Positions 1 through 11,180 of a stretch of DNA of 64,000 nt are shown one piece after another. The stretch covers positions 445,707 through 509,706 of the forward strand of contig NW_019773670.1 in assembly GCF_001039355.2 (NCBI RefSeq), in the 5' to 3' direction. Position numbers and translations under genes: made by a program. How positions within the stretch are numbered: position 1 is the stretch's first letter; every line of letters starts with the position of its first letter. Source of the stretch: Lingula anatina. Taxonomy: Eukaryota > Brachiopoda > Lingulata > Lingulida > Lingulidae. The notes under the pieces were generated by a model that did not search any database, had not been told where the DNA came from, and saw only the letters and a program-made list of their open reading frames with translations.

Positions 1-149
1 TCCCTGTAACAGAAAGTCCGCCATTCATATAATTATAATGGTTAGAGTTGGTTTAACCTAAGTGGGTCAAAATCTAGGGCGAGATTCAACTGCACAAATA
101 AATGGAAGCGGATTCTCGGTTATGGGGGACTCTCTGTCACGTTACACCG
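1..149. repeat. Inverted-repeat element (family Y), cut by the window edge
   Basis: This is the right part of a short non-coding element. It ends with a GTAACAGA/TCTGTCACGTTACACC-type terminus and contains the internal GGTTAGAGTTGGTTTAACC motif. A fuller copy lies at about 5984-6151, and a reverse-oriented copy at about 49243-49412. It sits in an SLC22 intron, and its presence in both near-identical SLC22 copies shows it was inserted before that duplication. Confidence 0.6.
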
Positions 150-212
150 TCGTTATTTTGCTTTCGTTTTAACATACATAAACACTACCTTTAGAGCACA
201 TCTTAATTCCAG

Positions 213-2490
213 GTTTGTACCTGAAAGTCCCAGATGGCTTCTTAGTAAGGGTCGCTTTGACGAGGTGACAACTATTGCGAAGAGAATAGCCAAGAAGAAC
301 AAGAAACCGCAACCAAATATGGAGAAATTCATAAAAGCGTACAAGGTCAATAACAATATTTTTGAAGTGATATATGAACAGATTTATTGGAATATGAGTA
401 ATTATATACCTGAATCTGACTCATGTCATTTTAATATTTTACATTCTGTCACTTTTGTTTATCATCAGAGCGAAACGCCTAATTGTGAGCCCGGAGTTAA
501 GCATAGTTATTGGGATCTCTTTCGTACACGCAGTTTAGCTAAGTGCACGCTCATCTTCTCGTTACAGTGGTAAGTGGCATGGTAGGTGATCAGAACTTAA
601 GAATGTGTTTTGTAATACTTACGAAGAGCTTCTTGCATATCAGGAAATTTTCTTGCCACTGTGTAGGCAATTTAGAAAGTGTAAATCAAAAGAGCAAATG
701 TACAGCAAAATGAATGCGCGTTTATAATCCTCCATCAAATTATTTTTAGTATACCTTGTTTTTGCGCAAGTACACGTATTTGTGTCTGACAAAAACTCAT
801 GTTTCTTTCCGTCTAGGTTCTCCATGAGCTTGATTGGGTACGGGGTAGCATTCAACATGAAGAATTTACCTGGCGACAGATTCGTAAACCTGTCAATCAC
901 CTTCTCGTCCAGCTATCTTATACCCATCAGTGTGTTCTTTCTGCCGCGATGGTGAATAACACATTAAGATTTTGATATGTAAAATAAGTGAATTTGGCAG
1001 AAAAAAAGGAGATTTGGATGCCTTTACAGTGTACATTTAATTATTGACATATTTTATTAGAAAATGGATTTTGCAAAAGCAAATAAGCAGATTTAATTCC
1101 ATCTGACAACCGCCTGTACATTGAAAAGTGACGACATTTAAAATTTTCCCATAAAACACAATTTTCGTTCTTTTTTCCACAGGTTTGGACGTCGTACAAT
1201 ATGCGTTGCTGGCTTTTTGATCTCATCCATTGCTTTTATTCCAACTGTGGTAATTTATATCATTGGTGTGTGTATTTTGATCTTACATTTAGTTGATTGA
1301 CAAATACCAGGCAATCTGCCAAGTGATTTATGTTAAGAAATGTAATGGCGGCTTAGATAACTATTTCATTTGAGCAGTTTGATTTCTAACACAGGCCATG
1401 TCCTTTTCATGGGTGTTAGGAATCTAGAGAATGTAAAATTAATAGAATGAAAAGCATTGCGATGATCGAGGGTCATATGTTTAACGGTGATCAATTCACC
1501 ACTGTCTGTTTAGCTGGCAACATCGTTTTTTAAGCATCGAAAAATCACGGGTATCATTTGATAGTAACCTGTCCTAGAATTTCAAAATGGAAATTGCTAT
1601 GCGCAATGTCAAAATTTTATTAGTATGTCATAAAAACATATGATTTTAATTTTGATTTAGACAAAGCTGATGACTTATGGCTTCTGGTCATCATTCTAAC
1701 TACGATAGGCGGAACTTCGCAGGGTGCATCATGGAATGGCTCTATTTTACTTGTAACGGAAACTTACCCAACTGCAATAAGGTAAAACTAATAAAGTCTT
1801 TAATTGAAAAATATATTTTCCTTGTTTGACCTATACTTTTTTATTATCTGCATCAGTGGTTAAGCCAATCCTGAAACTCTTTTTTTTCTTCGTTACGTAG
1901 CGAAATAGGTCTACAGTAATCGTAGTTGTATTAGCCCTTGGCTATTGAAAAAAGAAAACAAGATTTACGTATTCATCATTCACATTGATTTTAAGTTACA
2001 ATATTAAGAAAAAGTGAGATATAACAAATGAAGCTGGGAGAGATTTAAAGCAGGTATAATGTGTTTCCAGAAATATTGGGCTTGGGTTTGCGTCTATGTC
2101 TGCACGTTTTGGAGGAATACTAGCTCCCCAGATGGCTTATTTTGTAAGTATTCATGCTCATTCCATTCAATTATAATATTTTCGTGGACCTATCTACATT
2201 GCAACCTTATGGTAATATTGAGAAAAAATGTCAGACTACTTATATAGTCATTTTAACCAATTCTTGTTTGGTATTCTTCTCAGGGTACATTTTGGGCACC
2301 GATTCCATTTGTGATGAGTGCAGCATTTGCTTTCTGGTCAGGGATTGCAAGTTTTTACCTGAAGGAAACCAAAAATAAAATTTTGGAAGATGAAGTGCCT
2401 GACAGAGAGTGTTGCCTTTGTTGCCCGATGAAGAAGGAAGATGACGACAAAATAGATGACAAAGAATGTGTCACAGTAACTGAACTTTGA
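213..2490 (+). CDS. SLC22-family organic ion transporter, copy 1 (3' part only)
   Basis: These are the last seven coding exons of a major-facilitator transporter of the SLC22 (organic cation/anion transporter) family, a plasma-membrane solute carrier. The exons are 213-345, 469-569, 817-951, 1183-1265, 1661-1781, 2071-2143 and 2284-2490 (stop TGA). The first begins with the SLC22 signature [10 protein letters not shown], which follows TM6. Later exons carry the C-terminal helix bundle, the NLPGDRFVN loop and a Cys-rich acidic tail ending VTVTEL. The 5' exons lie outside the window. Exon phases and lengths match the complete copy at 3126-8508 exactly, and even the introns are nearly identical. 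No internal stop is seen, so it looks functional. The substrate cannot be read from sequence. Confidence 0.9.
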
Positions 2491-2655
2491 ACGTTTCTCT
2501 CCATATATTCTGCACAAGTAAACAGGCCGAACAGCGGTATGCTCACGCGTTAATTACTCTGAAAATTCCAAGGGGACGTTTTAAATCAGTCCAAGCCAGA
2601 ATTTCGAACGCATTATGAGAACATTAATTGCTTCTTATTGAACTTATCTGAGGAC

Positions 2656-2661
2656 AATAAA
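2656..2661 (+). promoter_or_regulatory. Candidate polyadenylation signal of SLC22 copy 1
   Basis: An AATAAA hexamer lies 166 nt after the stop codon. The same hexamer in the same context follows copy 2 at 8675-8680. Similarity between the two copies fades about 40 nt further on (near 2703 and 8720), so the duplicated block just includes the 3' UTR. Confidence 0.6.
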
Positions 2662-2703
2662 ATATATATTGAAAGATAAATGACCTTAACATGTATCGCA
2701 AAT

Positions 2704-3125
2704 ATCGCTGAACACTCCTCAGCTGACTCCCACTAGAAGTCAGGTGATTTGTTTCTGATATCTTAAACACAGACTTAGCCTTTATAGTTCAGTTTTCCTG
2801 CTGTTTTTAGAAATTTAGGCTATAAATCTTTCATATTGGTCTTCGGAATCTTATTCTAGATAGTATTCAATGAATTGCCGGCCTATGATATTGACAGACT
2901 TTGTGTTTCAAGGCAAAGTGCAATATTAGTACTTCAGAGAAGAGCCGCAACTTCAGGGCTTAATTATTAATATTGCTCATTGGTAATATTTTACTATAAA
3001 GGTGCCTATGCCTAAAGGCCATTGGTGTTATCATAGCTTATACGTAGTTACTAAACAGAGATATCATCTTTATCTTATTACTTTGGTTGATCACAACTTT
3101 ATGCAGCAATACAGTGGTTGAAATA
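2704..3125. other. Intergenic spacer between SLC22 copies 1 and 2
   Basis: About 420 bases are AT-rich with no convincing ORF or repeat. It must hold the promoter and 5' UTR of SLC22 copy 2, but I see no TATA box or initiator clear enough to call. Confidence 0.5.
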
Positions 3126-6100
3126 ATGGCTCAGTTTGACGATCTTTTGTTAGAAATTGGTAAGTCGAACAGGTTTTCATGAGAATCAAAGCCTTGTCAC
3201 TTTAGTTTATCAATCAATAGACAATGATAATATGTGAAGAGAGCATGCAATTTATCTTGCTGAAACTGAATTAAGATTACAACGCAGATACCAACGTACC
3301 ATCAAATCGAATATTTTTAACCGCTTAATCTAGTTTTTGTTTCATGTAACGACCACCATGCTCTCAAACACATGCCATAATCGCGAGTAATATTCCGTGG
3401 CATTTTATCGTTTCTTCATTTGTAAATATTTGAATTGGTGTAAGAAACCATAATTGTCACACAGACTGTTGCAAATTACAAAGAAAAAAGTACATAGTGT
3501 ATTTTTCAGTATCAGTTCTTATAGCGTGGGTTTGATCTGTACAAACCCCAAAATGTGCTAAATATGGACCGCAAGGTTTTTAATGGTCGCCTACATTTTA
3601 TGTCGAACAACGACGAAGTGATGAATATGCTCGCGGTCATTGTGACCGTACATGTTGTTTCACTAAGATCTCTTTGTATTTGAACAATGGTCATTTTTGA
3701 TCATTTTTGTTCGAGTATCGGGAAAGATTTAACACATTGGGTTGCTACAAAATATCTGGAAATCCCAACCTGGGGCATGGGGGTGGGCGAGGTCACGGGC
3801 AAAAAGTTGTGTATATTAAGGTTTTGTGGGGTCAACTATGGTATCATTGTTGATGTTGTGTTGAGATCAAAGTCTGGGCTGTTTGGGTTATGATCACAGT
3901 GTTTTGCCTTAATTCTGTGTACTTCTGACGAAAAATGATAAACCCATCTAAAGATAAACAGATGATGCAACAGTGAGTAATTAGTGACAGTTGGCATCTG
4001 GTTACATTTGAAACTCAATATTACAGCTTATACTGTGAATGTGCATGCATTTAAACATGTAAATGCGGGTCTATAAACATATGTACATGTAAAGCATTAT
4101 CATACCCAGGAGCCACAGGAAAATATGCTAAACACGTTTACTTATTTCAGGACAAGTTGGATGGTACCAAGTGCTCCTATCTTTTGTCATCACCATAGGA
4201 TACGAGTTTAATACAGCGTGTTCAATGCTTATCTTAATGTTTATTGGACCAGATCCTGGTTGGACGTGCGCAGACAACAGTGACGTGAATGCCAGCATGA
4301 GTTGGAATGAGTCTTACACTACCATGCTCACTCCTTCACTTAATACAACACCCACGCTAGCTTCCAGCACACCTGTTCCGACTATTTCAACCAGAGACGT
4401 TTGTAAGGATTGTACAAACTATAAATTCAATAAAGACTTTACATCTATAGTCACAGAGGTAATGTTTTTTTTGTCCTTTAAGCTGGAACAATGTGTAGTT
4501 CCCACTGGTATAATTTCAGGGCGTTTGCCCACCTATATTGAAAGCAAGTCATTGGTGCGCTTTAAGTGTCGACTAGGTTACTCATTAATTTAAAGCTAAC
4601 TTGCTAAAAATGGGGAAATGAGGCACAGTAACAACAAGTACATGCAGAAACACACACTGTTTTTCGCACAAAGAAGATAATGATAACTGGGAAACAGATG
4701 CAAATCAGTGTTTCTAATTTCTAAATCACTGGTGATATATTTTGTTTTAGTGGGAATTGGTTTGCGACCGGGACTTTATAAGTGACACCATTACGTCTTT
4801 GCAAATGGCGGGAGTGCTTGTCGGATCTTTGTTTTTTGGGCAGCTTAGTGACTTGTTTGGGAGAAAGAAGGTATGGCAAAACATATTCAGCGAGCACTGT
4901 ATACTATTTCAGTAGCATGAAAAAATTCCAACTCACATTATTAAAGGAAAACTTTGCCACTTACTTTTAAAAGAGTATACATATTTTTATCCCTATATTT
5001 TGCGCCAAGTTGCTTGCAAAGAACCGAACCGGTAGAATCGATACAGTGTGCTTTAACCTAGTTGAAGAAAGGACTGGAAAAGTATTTGTCAAATGATGTG
5101 TTAAGGATGTTATGTGAAATAAAATATCGAGTTCATAAATTTGAGTAAAACTGGCATTATTTTAGGTCTACTTTCTTGCTACAACTTCACTTTGCGTCAT
5201 GGGTGTTGCTCAAGCATTTGCTACAAATTGGATACTTTTTGCTGCATGTCGGTTTGGAAGTGGTGTATTGATAGGAGGTAAAGTAATGGCTAAAAATAGC
5301 AATAAAAGCACGTACACCTATGAAAATTGTTATGTAATGAAGCGGATACATACAGATCTTTTAAAGGGTTATGCAAAAGAAAAAATATTTCCATAATTCG
5401 AATTCAATAATTATTACGTTTGAATGCAATTTTTGCGAGAGAGCGCGATGATTTTTATGTTCGTAATAACACAAAAGAATACTTCTATCTTCCTGAGTGC
5501 TTGAACTAGTGAAATTGCATATTTGCCTTGAAAAACAGTCATTAAATTGCTTTTGTTCTCTCTATCCATCTCTCTTATCTCTCCTTTACACACACTCTCA
5601 TTTCTATCAACCTATCCATTTATCTGTGTTTTTTAACCTTTTAGGTAACATAGTTGTTGGACACGTCTATAACATCGAATTCCTGGGCCCAAAGTATCGT
5701 CATATTCCTCTCACATTTGGATTGTGGGCGACAAGTTCCCTGATATTATTAGCCATGGCGTACTTCATCCGCGACTGGCGCCATCTCCTGCTGGCAACAT
5801 CTGTGCCTGGCTTCACCATTATTGGAGCGTGGTGGTAGCTAGTGTTTACGTGTTCTTGTTGTTCACAAATAATAAAATGAGATTTTTGTTGCGGTATTTC
5901 TCAAACTAGGCGTTAAGATACTGGGTATAGTTTCTGTTTGTATTGTTTACATGTACTTTCTACACCGTCTCTTGTCTGTGTTCGGTGTAACGAAACTGAG
6001 GGTCCCTTCAACAAACAGTCCGCCATTCATATACTTATAATGGTTAGGGCTAGTTCAACCTAAGTGGGTTAAAATCTAGGGCGAGGCTCAATTGTACAAA

Positions 6101-8508
6101 TGAATGGAAGCGGATTCTCGGTTATGGGGGACTCTCTGTTACGTTATACCGACATTATTTTGCTTTCGTTTTAACATATATCAACACTGCCTTTAGAGCA
6201 CATCTTAATTCCAGGTTCGTACCTGAAAGTCCCAGATGGCTTCTTAGTAAGGGTCGCTTTGACGAGGTGACAACTATTGCGAAGAGAATAGCCAAGAGAA
6301 ACAAAAAACCGCAACCAAATATGGAGAAATTCATAAAGGCGTACAAGGTCAATAACAATATTTTTGAAGTGATATATGAACAGATTTATTGGAAACTGAG
6401 TGATTATATATCTGAGTCTGACTCATGTCATTTTAATATTTTACATTCTGTCACTTTTGTTTATCAACAGAATGAAACGCCTAATTGTGAGCCCGGAGTT
6501 AAGCACAGTTATTGGGACCTCTTTCGTACACGCAGTTTAGCTAAGTGCACGCTCATCTTCTCGTTACAGTGGTAAGTGGCATGGTAGGTGATCAGAACTT
6601 AAGAATGTGTTTTGTAATAATTATGCAGATGTCTACGAGGGGCTCCTTGCATATCAGGGATTTTCCTTGCCACTGTGTAGGCAATTTAGAAAGGGTAAAT
6701 CATAAGAACAAATGTACAGCAAGATGAATGCGCATTTACAATCCTCCATCAAATTATTTTTGGCATACCTTGTTTTGCGGAAGTGCACGTATTTGTGTGC
6801 GCAATCTGACGAAAACTTACGTTTATTTCCGTCTAGGTTCTGCATGAGCTTGATTGGGTACGGGGCAGCATTCAACATGAAGAATTTACCTGGCGACAGA
6901 TTCGTAAACATGTCAATCTCCTTCTCGTCCGGCTATCTTATACCCATCAGTGTGTTCTTTCTGCCGCGATGGTGAATAACACATTAAGATTTTGATAAGT
7001 AAAATAGTGAATTTTGCAGAAAAAAGTAGATTTGGATGCTTTCGCAGTGTACATTTAATTATTGGCATATTTTATTAGAAAGTAAATGAATTTTGCAAAA
7101 ATAAATTGAGCAGATTTTAATTCCATCTGACAACCGCCTGTACATTGAAAATTGACATTTAGAATTTTCCCAGCAAACACAATTTTCGTTCTTTTTTTCA
7201 CAGGTTTGGACGTCGTACAATATGTGTGGCTGGCTTTTTGATCTCATCCATTGCTTTTATTCCAAGTGTGGTAATTTATATCATTGGTGTGTGTATTATG
7301 ATCTTACATCTAGTTGATTGACAATCACCAGGCAATCTTCCAAGTGAATTATGTTAACAAATGTAATGGCGGGTTAGAGAACTATTTAATTTAAGCAGTT
7401 TGATTTCTAAAACAGACCATGTCCTTTTCATGGATGTCAAGAATCTAGAGAATGTGCAATTAATAGAATGAAAAGCATGGCGATGATAGAGGGTCATATG
7501 TTTAACGGTGATCAATTCACCACTGTCTGTTTAGCGGGGAACATCGTTTTTTAAGCATCGGAAAATCACGGGTATCATTTGACAGTAATTTGTCCTAGAA
7601 TTTCAAAATGGAAATTTCTATGCACAATGTCAAAATTTTATGTTTAGTATGTCATAAATACATATGATTTTAATTTTGATTAAGACAAAGCTGATGACCT
7701 ATGGCTTCTGGTTATCATTCTAACTACGATAGGCGGAACTGCGCAGGGGGCATCGTGGAATGGCTCTATTTTACTTGTAACGGAAACTTACCCAACTGCA
7801 ATAAGGTAAAAATAACAAAGTCTTTAATTGAAAAAGATATTTTCCGTGTTTGACCAATACTTTTTAATTATCTACATCAGAGGTTAAGCCAAGCCTGAAA
7901 CTCTTTTTTCTTCGTTACGTAACGAAATAGGTCTACAGTAATCGTAGTTGTATTAGCCCTTAGCTATTGAAAAAGAAAAGATTTACGTATTCATCATTCA
8001 CATTGATTTTAAGTTACAATATTAAGAAAAAGTGAGATATAACAAATGAAGCTGGGAGAGATTTAAAGCAGGTATAATGTATTTCCAGAAATATTGGGCT
8101 CGGGTTTGCGTCTATGTCTGCACGTTTTGGAGGGATACTAGCTCCCCAGATGGCTTATTTTGTAAGTATTCATGCTCATTCCATTCAATTATAATATTTT
8201 CGTGGACCTATCTACATTACAACCTTATAGTAATGTTGAGAAAAAATGTCAGACTACTTATACAGTCATTTTAACCAATTCTTGTTTGGTATTCTTCTCA
8301 GGGTACATTTTGGGCACCGATTCCATTTGTAATGAGTGCAGCTTTTGCTTTCTTATCTGGGATTGCAAGCCTTTACCTGAAGGAAACCAAAAATAAAATT
8401 TTGGTAGATGAAGTACCAGACAGAGAGTGTTGCCTTTGTTGCCCATTGAAGAAAGAAGATGACGATAAAATGGATGACAAAGAATTTGTCACAGTGACTG
8501 AACTTTGA
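3126..8508 (+). CDS. SLC22-family organic ion transporter, copy 2 (complete)
   Basis: This is a complete 12-exon gene encoding 538 residues, the usual SLC22 length. Exons: 3126-3159, 4151-4458, 4751-4870, 5166-5277, 5645-5834, 6215-6347, 6471-6571, 6837-6971, 7204-7286, 7685-7805, 8089-8161, 8302-8508. The start [12 protein letters not shown] precedes TM1 (about residues 17-44). A large Ser/Thr-rich extracellular loop with several N-glycosylation sequons and paired Cys follows. Then come WELVCDRDF (from residue 115), the MFS/SLC22 loop [11 protein letters not shown] (144-154), and WFVPESPRW (about 255-263) after TM6. The tail has a CCLCCPLKK cluster and acidic residues. All junctions are GT-AG and join in frame. 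Role: facilitated or exchange transport of small organic ions at the plasma membrane; the particular substrate is unknown. It lies between two paralogues in the same orientation. Confidence 0.93.
5984..6151. repeat. Inverted-repeat element (family Y) in intron 5 of SLC22 copy 2
   Basis: This is a non-coding element of about 170 bp, with ends GGTGTAACGAAACTGAGGGTC and GACTCTCTGTTACGTTATACC, roughly inverted. The reverse complement of the same element appears at about 49243-49412. More distant relatives with GACAGGAATGGTAGTCC-like ends are at 39031-39204, 46521-46650 and 55650-55858. Confidence 0.6.
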
Positions 8509-8674
8509 ACGTTTCTCTCCATACATATTCTGCGCAAGTAAACAGGCCGAACAGCGGTATGCTCACGCGTTAATTACTCTTAAAAATTCCAAGGGGACGT
8601 TAAATCAGTCTAAGCCAGAATTTTGAACGCATTCTGAGAGCATGAATTGCTTCTTGATGAACTTATCTGAGGAC

Positions 8675-8680
8675 AATAAA
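8675..8680 (+). promoter_or_regulatory. Candidate polyadenylation signal of SLC22 copy 2
   Basis: An AATAAA lies 167 nt after the TGA of copy 2, in sequence nearly identical to that around the copy 1 signal at 2656. Confidence 0.6.
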
Positions 8681-9064
8681 ATGTATATTGAAAGATAAAT
8701 GGCCTTAACCAGTATCGCAAGAAAAATAAAATATATTCACCGTCCCCTGTCCAACCTCGGTATTCAGTCATCTTGACACAGTTTTAACGCAGTTCACGGG
8801 CACGAGAGTCTCGCGATATGTGGAAGTCAAGTCATGGAGTGAATGGTGTATCTGGAGAACCTGCGCTTAGGCGCGTGTTTTGATTTTTTACTTTTTCCAA
8901 AACTGTTACAGGGTAATGGTGAGTGGCAAGAAAGGAAGTAAGAGGGGAGAAATGTCGATTAACCGGTTAAATATGAGTTTTAGAGAGAAAATCCTGGATT
9001 GAGATGTTTAAAGTGTTGCCTTGCTCTTCAAAATACATTTTAGAACTGTAAAAAGCAACTGCCC

Positions 9065-9282
9065 TGGCCTGCAAACTCCCCAGATATGAACCCAATTGAA
9101 AATTTGTGGGCGGAAGTAACTCACAGAATTTAATAGCTATGGTCATCGGCCGGTAAATAGTGATGAACTGCGACAGGCAGTGGAATGATATCCCCTAACA
9201 AACTCTAAAAAACTTGCCACAAGGCAGGCCATGTAGGACGAGGGTGCTGCAAGCGACTGCTGGAGGTCATACCTGCTTTTGA
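9065..9282 (+). pseudogene. Tc1/mariner-type transposase relic
   Basis: The stretch from 9065 reads WPANSPDMNPIENLWAEV, the hallmark motif around the third catalytic acidic residue of Tc1-like DDE transposases. After a frame change, 9181-9282 reads WNDIP, then a stop, then QTLKNLP and a C-terminal LQATAGGHTCF followed by TGA, the usual end of this family. The in-frame stop, the frameshift and the missing N-terminal two thirds show a dead fragment. The flanking 8720-9620 is probably the rest of the decayed element and its surroundings. Confidence 0.8.
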
Positions 9283-9619
9283 TGACTTTTCATGATTTAC
9301 TGTAATAAGTTCTTTGACTGTGCAACATATCACTGTCCGGAAGCTATCATTTTCTTTAATATCTTAGCTTAAAATTAATACTGACATCAAACTGTTGATA
9401 TGGTTTTCACGGGGTGTTCTTTTCTTTTGAATAACATCTTATGTGAGATTTGATATTATTGACCAAAATATTTCACAATGGAAGACTGGATATTTTTATC
9501 ACTCAATGGCATGCTTTTTTGATGAATCAAGCCAAATAAAAATTAATCAGCACTCAAAAATAACAATGATAAAAAATATTCCATATTAAGTAGTAACCCT
9601 GTATATATGATCACCGTTT

Positions 9620-10728
9620 TAACGCCGATTCAATGACACCATTCACTACTCCAAAACCCAGCTAGCAATTTTTATTAGAATTCTTAGTTCTGAATGTTGA
9701 TAAAGGAAAATTGTGCCTTTGATTAATGAAAAACTGTGATTTCGGTCTCATAATTCCATAACGAAAACTTTGAAACTTAAATGCTCATACACTTGTGGTC
9801 AAGACTGCCGATTTTTGTGATAAAATTTTGTTCAGGGATGAAGTTACGCGGCATACCGATTGCTATTTCATCTCAACACAGAAAGGTGTTAAATTGACAA
9901 TTAAAGCTTTGAGTTACCTATGCTTATACGAGAAATATAAACACCGATATTTCTTTTCGAAGTTTTTTTATTGTTTTAAATCAGCATAAAGATGGATACA
10001 TTATTTAATAATTAAATGCAGGAAAAACATCGTTTTTGGTATCTGGATGATAATAAAGGGTTACAATACCCTTAAGGGGTTAAAGACACTTTTAACTGTA
10101 CACATGCACACATACACACACACATATTGTGCATTTCCTTTGGTTCCGGAAATCCTCCTTTTAGGTTTAATATATATCTGTGGTTGCGGCATTTTAAACC
10201 TGTGCAGAATGCGTGTTTCCATCTCAGTTTTTAACTTTGTTTACGGTGGAAACTTTACAATGCCCACAATTGTATTCAATCACGTGAGATAGGTATGTTT
10301 ACCCAAACGTCGGAAGGTCGTGCCGTCTACTTGTTATCTGGGCTCGGCCAGGGATAACGGCCTTCTAGGGTAAACTATATGCATACACTGTACGAATTCT
10401 TAGCTGCACCCTTAAACTTACATATATATATGTAGGACACTAAGTACTGGCGACTGTGAATCCCATGTCTATGGCCATCTTAGTGCATAGATTGCATTCA
10501 CGAATTCTAATTGGCGTGGTACTTACACAACCCACTTCAAACTTTAGAAAATGAACCGAAAATATATTGTCGGTAGTTAAAATGGAGTGTCACTGTTAAT
10601 CATTAAAATTTCATGATACCCCCCTTATCATTTGTTTGCATGAATGTGCACGCCTTCGTTCGTCCCGTCAATATCAGAGCTGTATAAGTTTTAGGCGGTG
10701 TGTCAGAGAAATCGGCGCACTTTTAAAC
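9620..10728. other. Intergenic region upstream of SLC22 copy 3
   Basis: AT-rich sequence without a supportable gene. It contains a short CA-rich stretch near 10103-10132 and ordinary unique-looking DNA. Short ORFs here have no recognisable protein content. The promoter of the next gene should lie in its last few hundred bases, but no motif stands out. Confidence 0.4.
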
Positions 10729-11098
10729 ATGACGAAGTTTGAAGACATTTTGCTGGATATTGGTAAGTCTACTATAGCAAAGGAGTATATGTAAATGTAT
10801 ACCTTATATTCGTCTCCTTTTAACATAATTGAGGTTTGGTATTTTCCATGATTATTGATGGAATTAAGCAAAAATTTGATGCACCTAATTTGAAGCGAGA
10901 GGAATTCACTAATTGTTTTTCTTGCCATTTACAGACAGCTTGTAAAGTTATATTAAGTTTCCATGGCTATCCAATATACAAATCAGTTATCTTTATACTA
11001 TGTCATGATATACATGAAAACTAGATATTTTAAAATAAAAGCCAGAAAGCTTAACCCCTCAATCAGTTTTTAATATTTTGTAATTAGTACCCTGTGCA

Positions 11099-11180
<82 letters not shown>

